Assembly (NCBI RefSeq): GCF_000014345.1 | Contig: NC_009879.1 | Span: 124,001-188,000 of the forward strand | DNA length: 64,000 nucleotides | Origin: Rickettsia canadensis str. McKiel | GTDB taxonomy: Bacteria > Pseudomonadota > Alphaproteobacteria > Rickettsiales > Rickettsiaceae | Direction: 5' to 3' | In this document: piece after piece, positions 19,306-29,303 of the stretch | Numbering within the stretch: position 1 is the first letter of the stretch | Layout: every line of letters begins with the position of its first letter | The notes under the pieces: generated by a model | Database searches by the model: none | Told to the model about the DNA's origin: nothing | The model's input: only the letters and a program-made list of their open reading frames with translations | Position numbers and translations under genes: made by a program

Positions 19306-20346
19306 ATGCTTAATAAAAAATATATCTTGATTTTAAAAAAATCCCCATGGCAAGATTTTGATTCTAATAAAGTCGATAACATATTCACAAGACCCCGTAA
19401 AAATCAATTTAATTTTGATAAATTTCAATTCCAGTTTAATTTCAATGCTAAAACAATAATTTTAGCTATTGTTGTGGTGGCTGCTTTATGGCTTGCTTCC
19501 GGTATTTATGAAATAAAAGAAGGTGAAGAAGCAGCAGTGATAAGGTTTGGACGCTTTGTACGTAAGGGCTATCCAGGGCTTAATTATCATTTACCTGCTC
19601 CTTTTGAAAAGATAATAGTTGAGAAAGTTAAACAATCACGCCGAATTGAGATTGGTTATCGTACAAATAGCTCAATACGTAGCGGTGGTGATAATACTAA
19701 AAATATTGCTGGTGAAAGTATAATGCTCACCGGTGATGAAAATATCGTTGCTTTAAATTGTGACGTAATGTGGCATATTAATAATCTTGAAGATTTTATT
19801 TTTAATGTACAAAGACCTGAAGAAACAGTAAAAGCAACAGTAGAAAGTGCCGTTAGGGAAGTAATAGGGAATACTCCTATTTCTTGGGTATTATCAGATC
19901 AAAAGCAAGAAATTACTTATAAGATAGAGAAATTAGCACAAAAGATATTGGATAGTTATAATGCTGGTGTTATGATTGAGAAAGTACAGTTATTGAAAGC
20001 CGAACCACCTGCTGAAGTAATAGACGCTTATAGAGACGTGCAAACTTCAAAGGCTGATAAAGAGAAAGAAATAAATCAAGCTCAAGCCTATAATAATAAA
20101 ATTTTACCGGAAGCTAGAGGAGCAGCTGCAAAGATTATACAAGAAGCAGAAGGTTATAGAGAAGAAGTAATATCAAAAGCAGAAGGTGATAGCCAAAGAT
20201 TTAATGCTATTTATAAACAATATACTACAGGTAGGCAGGTAACGAGAGATAGGTTATATTTAGAGGTAGCTGAAGAGATATTAAGTGGTTCAAATAAAAC
20301 AATTATTAATAATGTACTGCTACCACATATGGCTATTAAACCATAG
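19306..20346 (+). CDS. hflK: HflK, membrane protease modulator (SPFH family)
   Basis: Partner of HflC in the large HflKC complex that surrounds and modulates the FtsH protease. The 346-aa protein has an Asn/Phe-rich N-terminal segment, one transmembrane helix (about 49-66), and the SPFH/band-7 domain starting IYEIKEGEEAAVIRFGRFVR with GYPGLNYHLPAPFE (about 94-107). Helical C-terminal repeats (DKEKEINQAQAYNNKILPEA) follow. hflC comes next in the same orientation, as in most proteobacteria, then degP. A palindrome-rich 170-bp gap separates hflK from hflC. Confidence 0.95.
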   Translation: MLNKKYILILKKSPWQDFDSNKVDNIFTRPRKNQFNFDKFQFQFNFNAKTIILAIVVVAALWLASGIYEIKEGEEAAVIRFGRFVRKGYPGLNYHLPAPFEKIIVEKVKQSRRIEIGYRTNSSIRSGGDNTKNIAGESIMLTGDENIVALNCDVMWHINNLEDFIFNVQRPEETVKATVESAVREVIGNTPISWVLSDQKQEITYKIEKLAQKILDSYNAGVMIEKVQLLKAEPPAEVIDAYRDVQTSKADKEKEINQAQAYNNKILPEARGAAAKIIQEAEGYREEVISKAEGDSQRFNAIYKQYTTGRQVTRDRLYLEVAEEILSGSNKTIINNVLLPHMAIKP

Positions 20347-20500
20347 GGTACTATGTCCATTTCCACTTTGGTGGAAAATCACTTTGTCATACTATGGCTT
20401 GACCACGGTAAAAAATACTGGATCTATCTCACAAGTCATGGGATGACAATCAGGAAACTGATCAATGCAACAAAGTCCTTTCGCAAGAATGACATTTAAA
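20345..20500. repeat. Palindromic repeats between hflK and hflC
   Basis: Contains TTTGTCATACTATGGCTTGACCACGG and the returning arm CATGGGATGACAATC, then a further CGCAAGAATGACATTT. Same class as 17617-17751. No gene lies here. Confidence 0.5.
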
Positions 20501-20516
20501 TAACAAGGAATATTAA

Positions 20517-21377
20517 ATGCAACAAAAGGTTTATTATATAATTTTTACAATTGTTTTCGGGCTGATGCTGATTTCTAGCTCCTTATTTTCAGTTGACCAA
20601 CGTCAATCTGCTGTGGTATTCCAGTTTGGTGAGGCGGTTAGAACTATAGAAAATCCAGGGCTGCATATTAAAATTCCGTTTATTCAAAATGTAGAGTTTT
20701 TTGATAAACGTCTTTTAGATGTTGAGGTTGAGGCAAAAGAATTAACAGCTGCTGATGGTAAACGAGTTATTGTTGATGCTTACGCCAAATTCCAAATTAA
20801 TAATCCGGTAATGTTTTATAAAACAGTGCATAATTATCAAGGAGTAAAAATTAGATTGACTCGAAATCTTGAGTCGTCGATGCGTAAGGTGATAGGTAAA
20901 ATTTCGCTCAGTACTCTTTTAAGCCAAGAGCGTAGTAACGTAATGTTAAATATCTTAAACCAAGTGGACGGAGAAGCTAAAAGTTTTGGTATTAATGTTG
21001 TAGATGTTAGAATTTTAAGAGCAGACTTGCCACAAGAAAATAGTGCTGCTATTTATCGTCGTATGCAAACGGCACGTGAAAAAGAAGCTACACAAATTAG
21101 AGCAGAAGGACAAGAAGAAAGCGTGCGTATTCGTTCAAAAGCAGATAAAGAAAGTAAAATAATACTTGCTAAAGCTTATAGAGATGCACAAATTATTAAA
21201 GGTGACGGCGATGAGAAAGCAGCAAAAATATATAATGCTGCTTATTCAGTCGATCCAGAATTTTATAAATTTTATAGATCACTTTTAGTATATAAAAATT
21301 CTTTAAAGAAAGAAGATACTAAGTTTGTAATCTCACCTGAGGCTGAAGTTTTTAAATATTTAAATTTAGCTAAGTAG
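20517..21377 (+). CDS. hflC: HflC, membrane protease modulator (SPFH family)
   Basis: Second subunit of the HflKC complex acting with FtsH. The 286-aa protein begins with a signal-anchor helix (about 5-26) and the band-7 start SVDQRQSAVVFQFGEAVRTI (about 25-44). Further family blocks are PGLHIKIPFIQNVEFFDKR and the region of heptads REKEATQIRAEGQEESVRIR. Eight bases separate its stop from degP, so hflC-degP are probably co-transcribed. Confidence 0.95.
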   Translation: MQQKVYYIIFTIVFGLMLISSSLFSVDQRQSAVVFQFGEAVRTIENPGLHIKIPFIQNVEFFDKRLLDVEVEAKELTAADGKRVIVDAYAKFQINNPVMFYKTVHNYQGVKIRLTRNLESSMRKVIGKISLSTLLSQERSNVMLNILNQVDGEAKSFGINVVDVRILRADLPQENSAAIYRRMQTAREKEATQIRAEGQEESVRIRSKADKESKIILAKAYRDAQIIKGDGDEKAAKIYNAAYSVDPEFYKFYRSLLVYKNSLKKEDTKFVISPEAEVFKYLNLAK

Positions 21378-21385
21378 TAATAATT

Positions 21386-22933
21386 ATGCACCCCAAAATG
21401 TTTAAATATATTTTTGCCGTAATAGTTATAATTTTATTAAACAATGCTGTTTTAGCAAAAGAGAACATTAAAAAACCAGGAAAAATTTTAGAAGAAAATG
21501 AGTTTACAGAAATAAATTCTGTCCCTTTAAAAGTAAGTGAAGCTGCTCGTTATAGCTTTGCTGATATAGTGGAGCCGTTAATTCCTGCAGTCGTTAATAT
21601 TTCAACGATAGAATATGTGAATAGTAAATCAGAAAATGCCGAGAAAGATCCTCTGCAAGAAAAAAAACCTTTAGACTTCATTAATGATTTTTTAGAACGG
21701 CTTAATATACCGCTGAATTTGGAAGAAGTGGATCAAAATCCTAAAAATGTTCCACTTGGCTCAGGATTTATTATTGAGCCTAACGGCTTAATAGTGACAA
21801 ACTATCATGTAATTGCAAATGTTGAGAAAATTAATATAAAACTTGCAGATAATACTGAATTACCTGCTAAATTAATAGGTAGCGATACTAAAACCGATTT
21901 AGCTCTCTTAAAAATAGATCGCGAGGAGCCTCTACCTTTTGTTGAGTTTGGAGATTCAAATGATGCAAGAGTAGGTGATTGGATTATTGCAATCGGTAAT
22001 CCGTTCGGTAATCTAGGGGGCACAGTTACTGCTGGTATTATTTCTTCTAAAGGTCGGGATATTGATATAGATACGGATAATATAGTTGATAATTTTATTC
22101 AAACGGATGCTGCAATTAATAACGGTAATTCCGGCGGTCCTATGTTTAATTGGGATCAGAAAGTAATCGGCGTAAATACGGCAATTTTTTCACCGCTCGG
22201 TACTAATATAGGTATCGGTTTTGCAATACCGTCAAATACTGCAAAGCCTATAATCGAGCGCCTTAAGAAAGACGGTAAAATAAATAGAGGACGTCTTGGA
22301 GTAACAATACAAGATTTAACTGAGGAAATTTCTGAAGGGTTAGGTCTTAAAGATACTAGTGGGGTGTTAGTGGCTAAAGTACAAAAAGACGGCCCGGGCG
22401 ATAAAGCAGGTATTAAAACAGGCGATATAATAATAGAGTTTGCAGGTATACCGGTTAAAAATACTAAAAAATTACGTGTCATTATTGCAGATGCTCCTAT
22501 TGATCAGGAAGTAAAAGTAAAAATACTTCGTGACAAAAAAGAGTTTGAATTACCTATTAAGGTTACTGCAGATAATGAAGAAATTAACAAAGATTTAGCA
22601 GAACGAGTAAATAAAGAAGCGGTAACAAATAAAGGAGACAATAATTTATCTATTACTAAAAATAATATTACTTTTAGTAATTTGACTCAAGAATTAAGAC
22701 AAAAATATACTATCCCTCAGGATAAAACGGGAGTAGTTATAACCAATATTAATGAAGAAGAAAACAGTTTCAAAATTGGTGATCTGATAACCAATGTTAA
22801 TCAAGAAAACATAGAGGATATAAGTAAGCTAGAACAATTATATGAAAATGCTAAAAAATCGAATAAGCAAAATATTTTACTCTTGATTGAAAGAGGCGAT
22901 CGTTATATGTTTGTACCGCTGCAGGTGATGTGA
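21386..22933 (+). CDS. degP: Periplasmic serine protease DegP/HtrA
   Basis: Periplasmic protease and chaperone for misfolded envelope proteins. The 515-aa precursor has a signal peptide (about 1-24). The trypsin-like domain carries the triad His141 (TNYHVI), Asp171 (TKTDLALLKID) and Ser249 (NNGNSGGP). PDZ1 begins around residue 305 (LGVTIQDLTEEI) and a second, more divergent PDZ around 435. The Q-linker region contains many acidic residues. It follows hflKC, making a membrane quality-control cluster. Confidence 0.96.
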   Translation: MHPKMFKYIFAVIVIILLNNAVLAKENIKKPGKILEENEFTEINSVPLKVSEAARYSFADIVEPLIPAVVNISTIEYVNSKSENAEKDPLQEKKPLDFINDFLERLNIPLNLEEVDQNPKNVPLGSGFIIEPNGLIVTNYHVIANVEKINIKLADNTELPAKLIGSDTKTDLALLKIDREEPLPFVEFGDSNDARVGDWIIAIGNPFGNLGGTVTAGIISSKGRDIDIDTDNIVDNFIQTDAAINNGNSGGPMFNWDQKVIGVNTAIFSPLGTNIGIGFAIPSNTAKPIIERLKKDGKINRGRLGVTIQDLTEEISEGLGLKDTSGVLVAKVQKDGPGDKAGIKTGDIIIEFAGIPVKNTKKLRVIIADAPIDQEVKVKILRDKKEFELPIKVTADNEEINKDLAERVNKEAVTNKGDNNLSITKNNITFSNLTQELRQKYTIPQDKTGVVITNINEEENSFKIGDLITNVNQENIEDISKLEQLYENAKKSNKQNILLLIERGDRYMFVPLQVM

Positions 22934-23027
22934 TTAACTGTCATATACAGTGGTCAAGCCACGGATGACACCGGAGTGTTTTTCAATAGGCATACCATAA
23001 TAATCGTTAAAAATAACATTAAAAGTT

Positions 23028-23777
23028 ATGAATGAAAAAATAGCAATTTTAAGTACATATAGTTTTGTTAATATAGAAGAACCAGCGAATTTAATACCAA
23101 AGCTTTTGCTTATCGCTAAAAGAAAATATGTTAGAGGTACTATTTTATTATCAAAAGAAGGTTTTAACGGTTCTTTTTCAGGTTCATATGAAAATGTAAA
23201 TCTTGTACTTGAAGAATTGATAAAGCTAACCGTTCCCAAAGATGTTAACGTTAAAATAAATTATAGTGATCTTCATCCTTTTCAGAAATTAAAAGTCAGA
23301 CTTAAGAAAGAGATTGTAGCGATGAATGTCGATGATTTAAATGTTGATTTATTTAAGGGCGAATATATAGAGTCGAAAGATTGGGATAGTTTTATTACAA
23401 AACAAGATGTTATAGTAATAGATACTCGAAATGATTATGAAGTAGAGATCGGTACATTTAAATCGGCAATTAACCCATATACGAAAACATTTAAGCAGTT
23501 TCCGGCTTGGGTTCACCAGAATGAGAAATTACTTAAAGGCAAGAAGATTGCTATGTTTTGTACCGGCGGTATTAGATGTGAAAAATCCACTAGCTTACTT
23601 AAAAGTATAGGCTATGATGATGTATATCATTTAAAGGGTGGTATATTGCAGTACTTAGAAGATACGCAAAATAAGAATAATTTATGGCAAGGCGAGTGCT
23701 TTGTTTTTGATGATAGAAGAGCAGTGGAAGATGATTTATCACCTTCTGAACGGCATACTCGTCTACCTTCCACCTAA
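23028..23777 (+). CDS. trhO: tRNA uridine 5-oxyacetic-acid/hydroxylation enzyme TrhO (rhodanese family, YceA)
   Basis: Member of the UPF0176/YceA rhodanese family; E. coli TrhO hydroxylates U34 of some tRNAs using oxygen. The 249-aa protein has the N-terminal acylphosphatase-like domain ([16 protein letters not shown], about 37-52) and the rhodanese domain with [15 protein letters not shown] (about 131-145). The active-site loop is [11 protein letters not shown] with Cys178. The C-terminus after [16 protein letters not shown] is short: the cysteine-rich tail of longer homologues is missing. Modification role is by homology. Confidence 0.9.
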   Translation: MNEKIAILSTYSFVNIEEPANLIPKLLLIAKRKYVRGTILLSKEGFNGSFSGSYENVNLVLEELIKLTVPKDVNVKINYSDLHPFQKLKVRLKKEIVAMNVDDLNVDLFKGEYIESKDWDSFITKQDVIVIDTRNDYEVEIGTFKSAINPYTKTFKQFPAWVHQNEKLLKGKKIAMFCTGGIRCEKSTSLLKSIGYDDVYHLKGGILQYLEDTQNKNNLWQGECFVFDDRRAVEDDLSPSERHTRLPST

Positions 23778-23798
23778 TTTTTTATTATGTTCAATAGC

Positions 23799-24173
23799 AT
23801 GACTAAAACAAAACAGGAAATTTATAATAAGCGTCCTATTTCACCGCATTTAAGCATATATAAAATGCAGATAAGTTCTACGTTGTCAATTTTGCATCGT
23901 ATAACTGGTGTAGCTTTATTTTTTGCAGTATCAATTTTAGCGTGGTGGTTGATTCTTAGTAAATATGACAATAATTATTTGTATCTTGCTAGTTGCTATA
24001 TTATAAAAATATGCTTAGTAGCCGTTAGCTACGCTTGGTTTTATCATTTATGTAATGGTATTCGTTATTTATTTTGGGCTATCGGTTATTGCTTTTCTAT
24101 AAAAGCAGTTAATATCACGGGTTGGTGTGTGGTTATATGTTCTACATTATTAACTATATTGTTATGGGTTTAA
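23799..24173 (+). CDS. sdhC: Succinate dehydrogenase cytochrome b556 subunit
   Basis: Membrane anchor and haem-binding subunit of complex II. Starting at the ATG at 23799 it is 124 aa, beginning MTKTKQEIYNKRPISPHLSIY; an upstream in-frame ATG at 23787 would add four residues and has no better ribosome-binding site. The family signature RPISPHLSIYK and the LHRITGVALFF helix are present. Three membrane helices and the haem-ligand region HLCNGIRYLFW are visible. A dead gene (24196-24994) separates it from sdhD. Confidence 0.94.
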   Translation: MTKTKQEIYNKRPISPHLSIYKMQISSTLSILHRITGVALFFAVSILAWWLILSKYDNNYLYLASCYIIKICLVAVSYAWFYHLCNGIRYLFWAIGYCFSIKAVNITGWCVVICSTLLTILLWV

Positions 24174-24195
24174 GCTATATGTTGTTGTAGGAATT

Positions 24196-24994
24196 ATGAA
24201 AACTCCTTTACCTGAATGCTCTCTTAAAATTAGGGCAAGGCTCAATTTTATAGTGCAGCAAATTCTAGATATTTCATAAGATATAAAATCACCATGATTA
24301 TCTTATATGGATCATATGCTAGAGGCAATTGGGTACGTGATTGAGTTAATAGTTATCATAGTGATCTCGATATTTTAATAATACTAAGAAAAGGTAAGTA
24401 TAAGGTATATGCTAATTTAAGATTCGAAGATAATATCTCTGATGATTCAGAAATATCCATAATTCTTGAATCAATATAGGAAGTAAATACTCAGCTTGAG
24501 AAAGGGTGTTATTTCTTATCAAACAAGAAATATTGCTGTTATATGATCGTGGTGAATTTATTTTAAGCGAAGCTAAAGATTTACCTTGGAGTGAGGAAAT
24601 TGCTAAAGATTGTTATGAAAAGTAGTTTAAAAGTGGATGTAGGTTTTTGATTGATGACAAATATCAATTTGAAAGTGGTAAGTTAAACAAAAGTGCTTTT
24701 TATCTTCATCAAGCTATGGAAAGTTTTTATAGTAGTATTTTATTAGTTTTTTCAAATTATAACCCTAAGCTGTATGAGATCAAAAAGTTAGGTAGTAGAG
24801 TAAAAATTATAATAGTGAGCTATTGCAAGTGTTTTCTATAGCAGCGGCAGAGCAAAAAGAATGTTTTAAATTACTTTGGAAAGCTTACGTCGATGTAAGA
24901 TATAATAAAAACTATAAACTTGACCAAAGAACAGCTTTTATATTTAATGGCAAGAGTTAAAAAGCTAAAACAAATAACAGAAAAATGTGTTTAG
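24196..24994 (+). pseudogene. Decayed nucleotidyltransferase-HEPN (MNT-HEPN type) gene
   Basis: Fills the gap between sdhC and sdhD. The 5' half reads, across stops, IILYGSYARGNWVRD and then YHSDLDILIILRKG, the GS...DxD nucleotidyltransferase signature. The 3' half reads as a HEPN domain (FYLHQAMESFYSSILLVF; then KLLWKAYVDVRYNKNYKL in another frame). In living relatives such proteins are either fused or paired toxin-antitoxin modules. At least five stops or frameshifts are present, so it is inactive. The longest surviving open frame (24647-24841) is a fragment of the HEPN part. Confidence 0.75.
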
Positions 24995-25003
24995 AGAAAA
25001 TTA

Positions 25004-25381
25004 ATGGTATATGATTTTAAAGTGGAAATTGTAAAAGCAAAGGCCAGCGGTTCTGCTAAAAGCGGTTCTCATCATTGGTTATTACAAAGGGTTACAGCGA
25101 TTATATTAGCTTTATGTTCTATATGGTTAATATATTTTACCTTAACTAATAAAAGTAGTGATTTAAGTATCATTATGTGGGAGCTTAAAAAACCTTTTAA
25201 TGTAGTAGCATTATTAATTACGGTCATTATTTCTTTATATCATGCTATGATCGGTGTGCAGATAGTAATAGAAGATTATATAAGATGCAATAAATTACTT
25301 AATACATTAATTATAGTAGTAAAATTATTCTGCTTAGTTACTATTGCAGCTTTTGTGACAGCTATGTTTTATAAGGGGTGA
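25004..25381 (+). CDS. sdhD: Succinate dehydrogenase hydrophobic membrane anchor subunit
   Basis: Second membrane subunit of complex II, helping form the quinone and haem sites. The 125-aa product has the family start with GSAKSGSHHWLLQRVTAI (about residues 16-33), then three membrane helices (about 27-47, 64-87 and 100-121). YHAMIGVQIVIEDYI contains the conserved His region. It starts 9 bp after the end of the MNT-HEPN remnant. Confidence 0.94.
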   Translation: MVYDFKVEIVKAKASGSAKSGSHHWLLQRVTAIILALCSIWLIYFTLTNKSSDLSIIMWELKKPFNVVALLITVIISLYHAMIGVQIVIEDYIRCNKLLNTLIIVVKLFCLVTIAAFVTAMFYKG

Positions 25382-25578
25382 TTTAGTTATGTTCAGTGTC
25401 ATCTCACACCTTGATCGTGGTATCAAGAAAAAATCACTAATAAGTAGTGTTATTATTAACTGGACCCCATGGTCACAAGCCACCGGGGGTAACAATTGAG
25501 AAACCTTACGTCACAATACTTTCTCGCAAGGACTGTTGATACAAATATTTCAAAATACAAGATCAAACATTAAAAGTA
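25382..25578. repeat. Palindromic repeats between sdhD and sdhA
   Basis: Contains GTCATCTCACACCTTGATCGTGG, ACTGGACCCCATGGTCACAAG and TTTCTCGCAAGGACTG, partial arms of the GTCAT-type palindrome class. No gene is seen. Confidence 0.45.
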
Positions 25579-27369
25579 ATGACTAAAGCATATAATATTA
25601 TTCATCATAAATTTGACGTTGTTGTTGTAGGGGCAGGCGGAGCAGGTCTTCGTTCTGCTTTTGGTATGGCTAAAGAAGGTCTAAATACTGCTTGTGTAAC
25701 TAAGCTATTCCCAACTCGTAGTCATACTGTTGCTGCTCAGGGTGGAATTAGTGCAGCTCTTGGAAATATGGGCGAAGATGATTGGCGTTGGCATATGTAT
25801 GATACTGTGAAAGGCTCTGATTGGTTAGGTGACCAAGATGCCATCGAGTATATGTGTAAGAACGCCGCTGATGCGGTTTTAGAGCTTGAGCATTACGGCG
25901 TACCTTTTTCAAGAACCGAAGAAGGAAAAATTTATCAGCGTCCTTTTGGTGGTATGACAACAGAGTACGGTAAAGGAAAAGCAGCCTATCGTACATGTGC
26001 TGCGGCAGATCGTACGGGGCATGTCATACTTCATACTTTATATCAACAATCATTGAAACATAAAGTACAGTTTTTTGTTGAATATTTTGCTATTGATTTA
26101 TTGATGGAAGACGGTCAATGTAGAGGTGTAGTTGCATGGAATTTAGATGATGGTAGTATGCATTGTTTTAGAGCTCATAATGTAGTACTTGCAACGGGTG
26201 GATACGGGCGTGCTTATTTTTCAGCGACTTCTGCTCATACTTGTACTGGTGATGGAGGAGGTATGGCGATTCGAGCTGGTCTGCCGCTGCAAGATATGGA
26301 GTTTGTGCAGTTCCACCCGACTGGTATATATTCGGCGGGCTGTCTTATCACGGAGGGAGCTAGAGGTGAGGGGGGATATCTTGTCAATGCAAACGGTGAG
26401 CGTTTTATGGAGCGTTATGCTCCGGCCACAAAAGATTTAGCTTCAAGGGATGTAGTGTCAAGAGCAATGACTATCGAGATTCGTGAAGGTCGAGGAGTTG
26501 GCAAGTATAAAGATCATGTATTTCTACATTTAAATCATTTATCTCCTGAAATTTTATACAGTCGCTTACCGGGTATTGCCGAAACAGCTAAAATTTTTGC
26601 AGGTGTAGATGTTACTAAAGAGCCGATACCGGTACTTCCTACAGTTCATTATAATATGGGCGGAATACCAACTAATTACCATGGTCAAGTTATAATTAAA
26701 GAGGGCGAAAATCATAACACTATAGTAAAAGGTCTTATGGCAATTGGTGAGGCTGCTTGTGTATCGGTACATGGTGCTAATCGTTTAGGATCAAACTCTT
26801 TGCTTGATTTAGTAGTATTTGGTAGAAGCTCTGCATTAAAAGCAGCTGAGCTTATTAAGCCTGCTAGCCCGCATAAGTCTTTAAAAGAAGAAAGCCTTGA
26901 AAAAGTTATAAATAGATTTGATAAAGTTCGTCATAGTAATGGTAATATTTTAGTTGCAGATTTAAGGCTTAAAATGCAGAGAACTATGCAAAGCCACGCT
27001 GCGATATTTAGAACTCAAGAGGTACTAGACGAAGGAGCGGAAATGATTAGCGAGATAAGGGCTGGTTATAAAGATATAAAGGTTAACGATAAATCTTTAA
27101 TTTGGAATAGTGATTTAGTCGAAGCCTTAGAGCTAGATAATTTACTTGATCAGGCTTTGGTAACGGTATATTCAGCAGCTGCAAGAAAAGAAAGCAGAGG
27201 TGCCCATGCTAGGGAAGATTACCCTGATCGTAATGATTTGGATTGGATGAAGCATACCCTTAGCTCTATCAATGACGTAGGTACAGTAGTGCTTGATTAT
27301 AAACCTGTGACGTTAACCACTTTAACTGATGAAGTAAAAGCAATCCCGCCAGCAAAGAGAGTGTACTAA
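25579..27369 (+). CDS. sdhA: Succinate dehydrogenase flavoprotein subunit
   Basis: Catalytic subunit of complex II, oxidising succinate to fumarate with covalent FAD. The 596-aa product has the dinucleotide-binding [14 protein letters not shown] (residues 18-31), the FAD-attachment His49 in [12 protein letters not shown], and the substrate region [10 protein letters not shown]. Active-site motifs [13 protein letters not shown] and [14 protein letters not shown] are intact, and the C-terminal [15 protein letters not shown] is normal. sdhB is not adjacent, so it must be encoded elsewhere. Confidence 0.97.
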   Translation: MTKAYNIIHHKFDVVVVGAGGAGLRSAFGMAKEGLNTACVTKLFPTRSHTVAAQGGISAALGNMGEDDWRWHMYDTVKGSDWLGDQDAIEYMCKNAADAVLELEHYGVPFSRTEEGKIYQRPFGGMTTEYGKGKAAYRTCAAADRTGHVILHTLYQQSLKHKVQFFVEYFAIDLLMEDGQCRGVVAWNLDDGSMHCFRAHNVVLATGGYGRAYFSATSAHTCTGDGGGMAIRAGLPLQDMEFVQFHPTGIYSAGCLITEGARGEGGYLVNANGERFMERYAPATKDLASRDVVSRAMTIEIREGRGVGKYKDHVFLHLNHLSPEILYSRLPGIAETAKIFAGVDVTKEPIPVLPTVHYNMGGIPTNYHGQVIIKEGENHNTIVKGLMAIGEAACVSVHGANRLGSNSLLDLVVFGRSSALKAAELIKPASPHKSLKEESLEKVINRFDKVRHSNGNILVADLRLKMQRTMQSHAAIFRTQEVLDEGAEMISEIRAGYKDIKVNDKSLIWNSDLVEALELDNLLDQALVTVYSAAARKESRGAHAREDYPDRNDLDWMKHTLSSINDVGTVVLDYKPVTLTTLTDEVKAIPPAKRVY

Positions 27370-27577
27370 TAGTTTAATGTGAAAAATTGGCGTCATTAGT
27401 TCGTGGATACCTAAATCATTATTGCACGCATTTGCTCAGAGCGTTGTAATCCAGTAAAAATAATAAAATGCTGTAAACTAGCATTTTTATTTCTTCCTTG
27501 TTTAGTCAATTACTTCGTAATTTTTCTTGCCATGACGAAAAAATTGATCTACGCAGGAATAAATCTATAAATAATTT

Positions 27578-28234
27578 ATGTTTGAGTATTTAATAAAATT
27601 CTATCCAAAAATCCTTTTTATTGTAGAGGGGACTTTAGTTACTTTAAAATATAGCGTTATTGCCGTTATATTTGGTTTAGTTATAGGGATGTTACTTGCT
27701 ATTTGTAAGGTAAATAAAAATTATGCTTTAAGATTCTTTGCAAATTTCTATACTTCTATTTTTAGAGGGACGCCTCTGTTAATTCAGCTAAGTATTATTT
27801 ATTTTGCATCACCTTATATAGTAGGTATTAAATTTAGCGTGTTTACGGCAGGGGCGATTTCCTTTTCTCTTAATTCGGGTGCATATGTTTCAGAAGTAAT
27901 TAGAGCAGGAATTAATGCGGTTGATAAAGGTCAGTTTGAAGCGGCTGAAGCTCTTGCTATTCCAAGGTATTTAATAATGCAAGATATAATCCTACCGCAA
28001 GCAGTTAAAAATATTTTTCCATCATTAGTAAATGAGCTTGTAAGTTTGATTAAAGAATCAGCCATTATTTCTATGCTTGGAGAAATAGATTTAATGCGTA
28101 GAGCACAAATTGTATCAATTGAAACATATAATTATTTTTTTCCAATGCTTATTGCTGCGTGCTGTTATTATATTTTAGTGATGTTAATCAGCTTTATAGC
28201 AAAAATAATTGAGAAAAAAATGATTGTTAATTAA
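27578..28234 (+). CDS. glnP: Polar amino-acid (glutamine-type) ABC transporter permease
   Basis: Membrane subunit of a HisM/GlnP-type importer. The 218-aa protein has about five membrane helices and the permease signature EAAEALAIPRYLIMQDIILPQAVKNI (the EAA loop, about residues 127-152) that contacts the ATPase. Family features FRGTPLLIQL and NSGAYVSEVIRAGI are present. No ATPase (glnQ) or binding protein is next to it; a binding lipoprotein of the right class lies at 53155-53880. Glutamine specificity is an inherited name rather than shown. Confidence 0.9.
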   Translation: MFEYLIKFYPKILFIVEGTLVTLKYSVIAVIFGLVIGMLLAICKVNKNYALRFFANFYTSIFRGTPLLIQLSIIYFASPYIVGIKFSVFTAGAISFSLNSGAYVSEVIRAGINAVDKGQFEAAEALAIPRYLIMQDIILPQAVKNIFPSLVNELVSLIKESAIISMLGEIDLMRRAQIVSIETYNYFFPMLIAACCYYILVMLISFIAKIIEKKMIVN

Positions 28235-28323
28235 AACATACTTGCTTTTATAGAAAAAGTAATTATAATTCAAGTTTAGTATAATTTACAAATGCTTATA
28301 ATTTGTATTTAGAAATGATTTAA

Positions 28324-28357
28324 AACTAAAGGGTGGAGTGTTTTTCACCCTTTAGTT
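28324..28357 (+). repeat. 12-bp hairpin in the rpsL leader
   Basis: Perfect 12-bp stem (AACTAAAGGGTG / CACCCTTTAGTT) with a 10-nt loop, ending 34 bp before the rpsL ATG. It parallels the rplS-leader hairpin (GGTGGAGT...TTTCACC in both) but the flanks do not clearly match, so it may be a diverged copy of the same element. It could influence str-operon expression; that is inference. Confidence 0.55.
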
Positions 28358-28391
28358 ATCGTATATAAGTTTTTTTGGAGTATTTATTTTA

Positions 28392-28781
28392 ATGCCGACA
28401 TATAATCAATTAGTACGTTTTGGGAGAAAATCAAAAACTCGTAAGACAAAATCTCCTGCCTTAGAATCTAATCCTTTTAAAAGCGGTGTTTGCTTAGTTG
28501 TAAAAACCGTTACCCCTAAAAAGCCTAACTCTGCACTTCGTAAGATCGCAACGGTACGTTTAAGTAATAAAAGAACTGTAAATGCATATATTCCAGGTGA
28601 AAAGCATAGTGTAAAGGAACATGATAGGGTGTTAGTAAGAGGCGGTCAGGTGCCTGATCTTCCAGGGGTGAAATATCATATCGTACTCGGTGCTTATGAT
28701 ATTGCCGGAGTTAAAGGACGTAAGCAAGGTCGTTCACGTTACGGTGCTCCTAGTAAACAAGTTGCAGTTACAAAAAAATAA
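28392..28781 (+). CDS. rpsL: 30S ribosomal protein S12
   Basis: Decoding-centre protein. The 129-aa product has all family blocks: [34 protein letters not shown] and the [15 protein letters not shown] loop. Lysines at the classical streptomycin-resistance positions (in TPKKPNSA and in the later [10 protein letters not shown] region) look wild type, though I have not aligned them. A TTTGGAG ribosome-binding site precedes the ATG. First gene of rpsL-rpsG-fusA. Confidence 0.98.
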   Translation: MPTYNQLVRFGRKSKTRKTKSPALESNPFKSGVCLVVKTVTPKKPNSALRKIATVRLSNKRTVNAYIPGEKHSVKEHDRVLVRGGQVPDLPGVKYHIVLGAYDIAGVKGRKQGRSRYGAPSKQVAVTKK

Positions 28782-28808
28782 ATTATTAAGTTAGAGAGAA
28801 AAAATCAA

Positions 28809-29291
28809 ATGTCACGTCGTCACGCCGCGGGAAAGCGAGTAATTTTACCTGATATGAAATATAACAGTATTTTGTTGTCAAGATTTATCAATAATCTTAT
28901 GAAAGAAGGAAAGAAAGCTCTTGCAGAAAAAATTGTTTATTCAGCTTTTAATAAAATTGAAAAAAAGCATAGAGTCGATCCATATCAAATCTTTAATAAT
29001 GCTATGCATAACGTAAAGCCGCATTTAGAAGTTACTTCCGTTAGAGTAGGAGGAGCGAATTATCAAGTTCCGACACATGTTGATGAAAGCAGAGGTTATG
29101 CCCTTGCTAGCCGCTGGATTATTAATGCTGCGTTAAAACGTTCTGAAAAAATGATGATTGATAAACTCGCTGAAGAGTTGTTTGAAGCTTCTAATAATAG
29201 AGGCGTTGCCATTAAGAAGAAAGAAGATACTCATAAAATGGCTGAAGCTAATAAAGCTTTCTCTCATTTTAGTCCTAAAAAAATGAAATAA
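28809..29291 (+). CDS. rpsG: 30S ribosomal protein S7
   Basis: Primary 16S rRNA-binding protein that nucleates the 30S head. The 160-aa product shows LLSRFINNLMKEGKKALAE, NAMHNVKPHLEVTSVRVGG and the QVPTHVDESRGYALASRWI segment, with the C-terminal KMAEANKAFSHF. It lies 27 bp after rpsL and 12 bp before fusA, in the str operon. Confidence 0.98.
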   Translation: MSRRHAAGKRVILPDMKYNSILLSRFINNLMKEGKKALAEKIVYSAFNKIEKKHRVDPYQIFNNAMHNVKPHLEVTSVRVGGANYQVPTHVDESRGYALASRWIINAALKRSEKMMIDKLAEELFEASNNRGVAIKKKEDTHKMAEANKAFSHFSPKKMK

Positions 29292-29303
29292 GGTAAGCTA
29301 ATT

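Noticed and set aside
22934-23239. Minus-strand 101-residue ORF over the start of trhO
   Set aside because: Antisense to a recognised gene and partly repeat-derived.
24647-24841. 64-residue ORF as an independent gene
   Set aside because: It is a surviving open piece of the HEPN part of a larger pseudogene.
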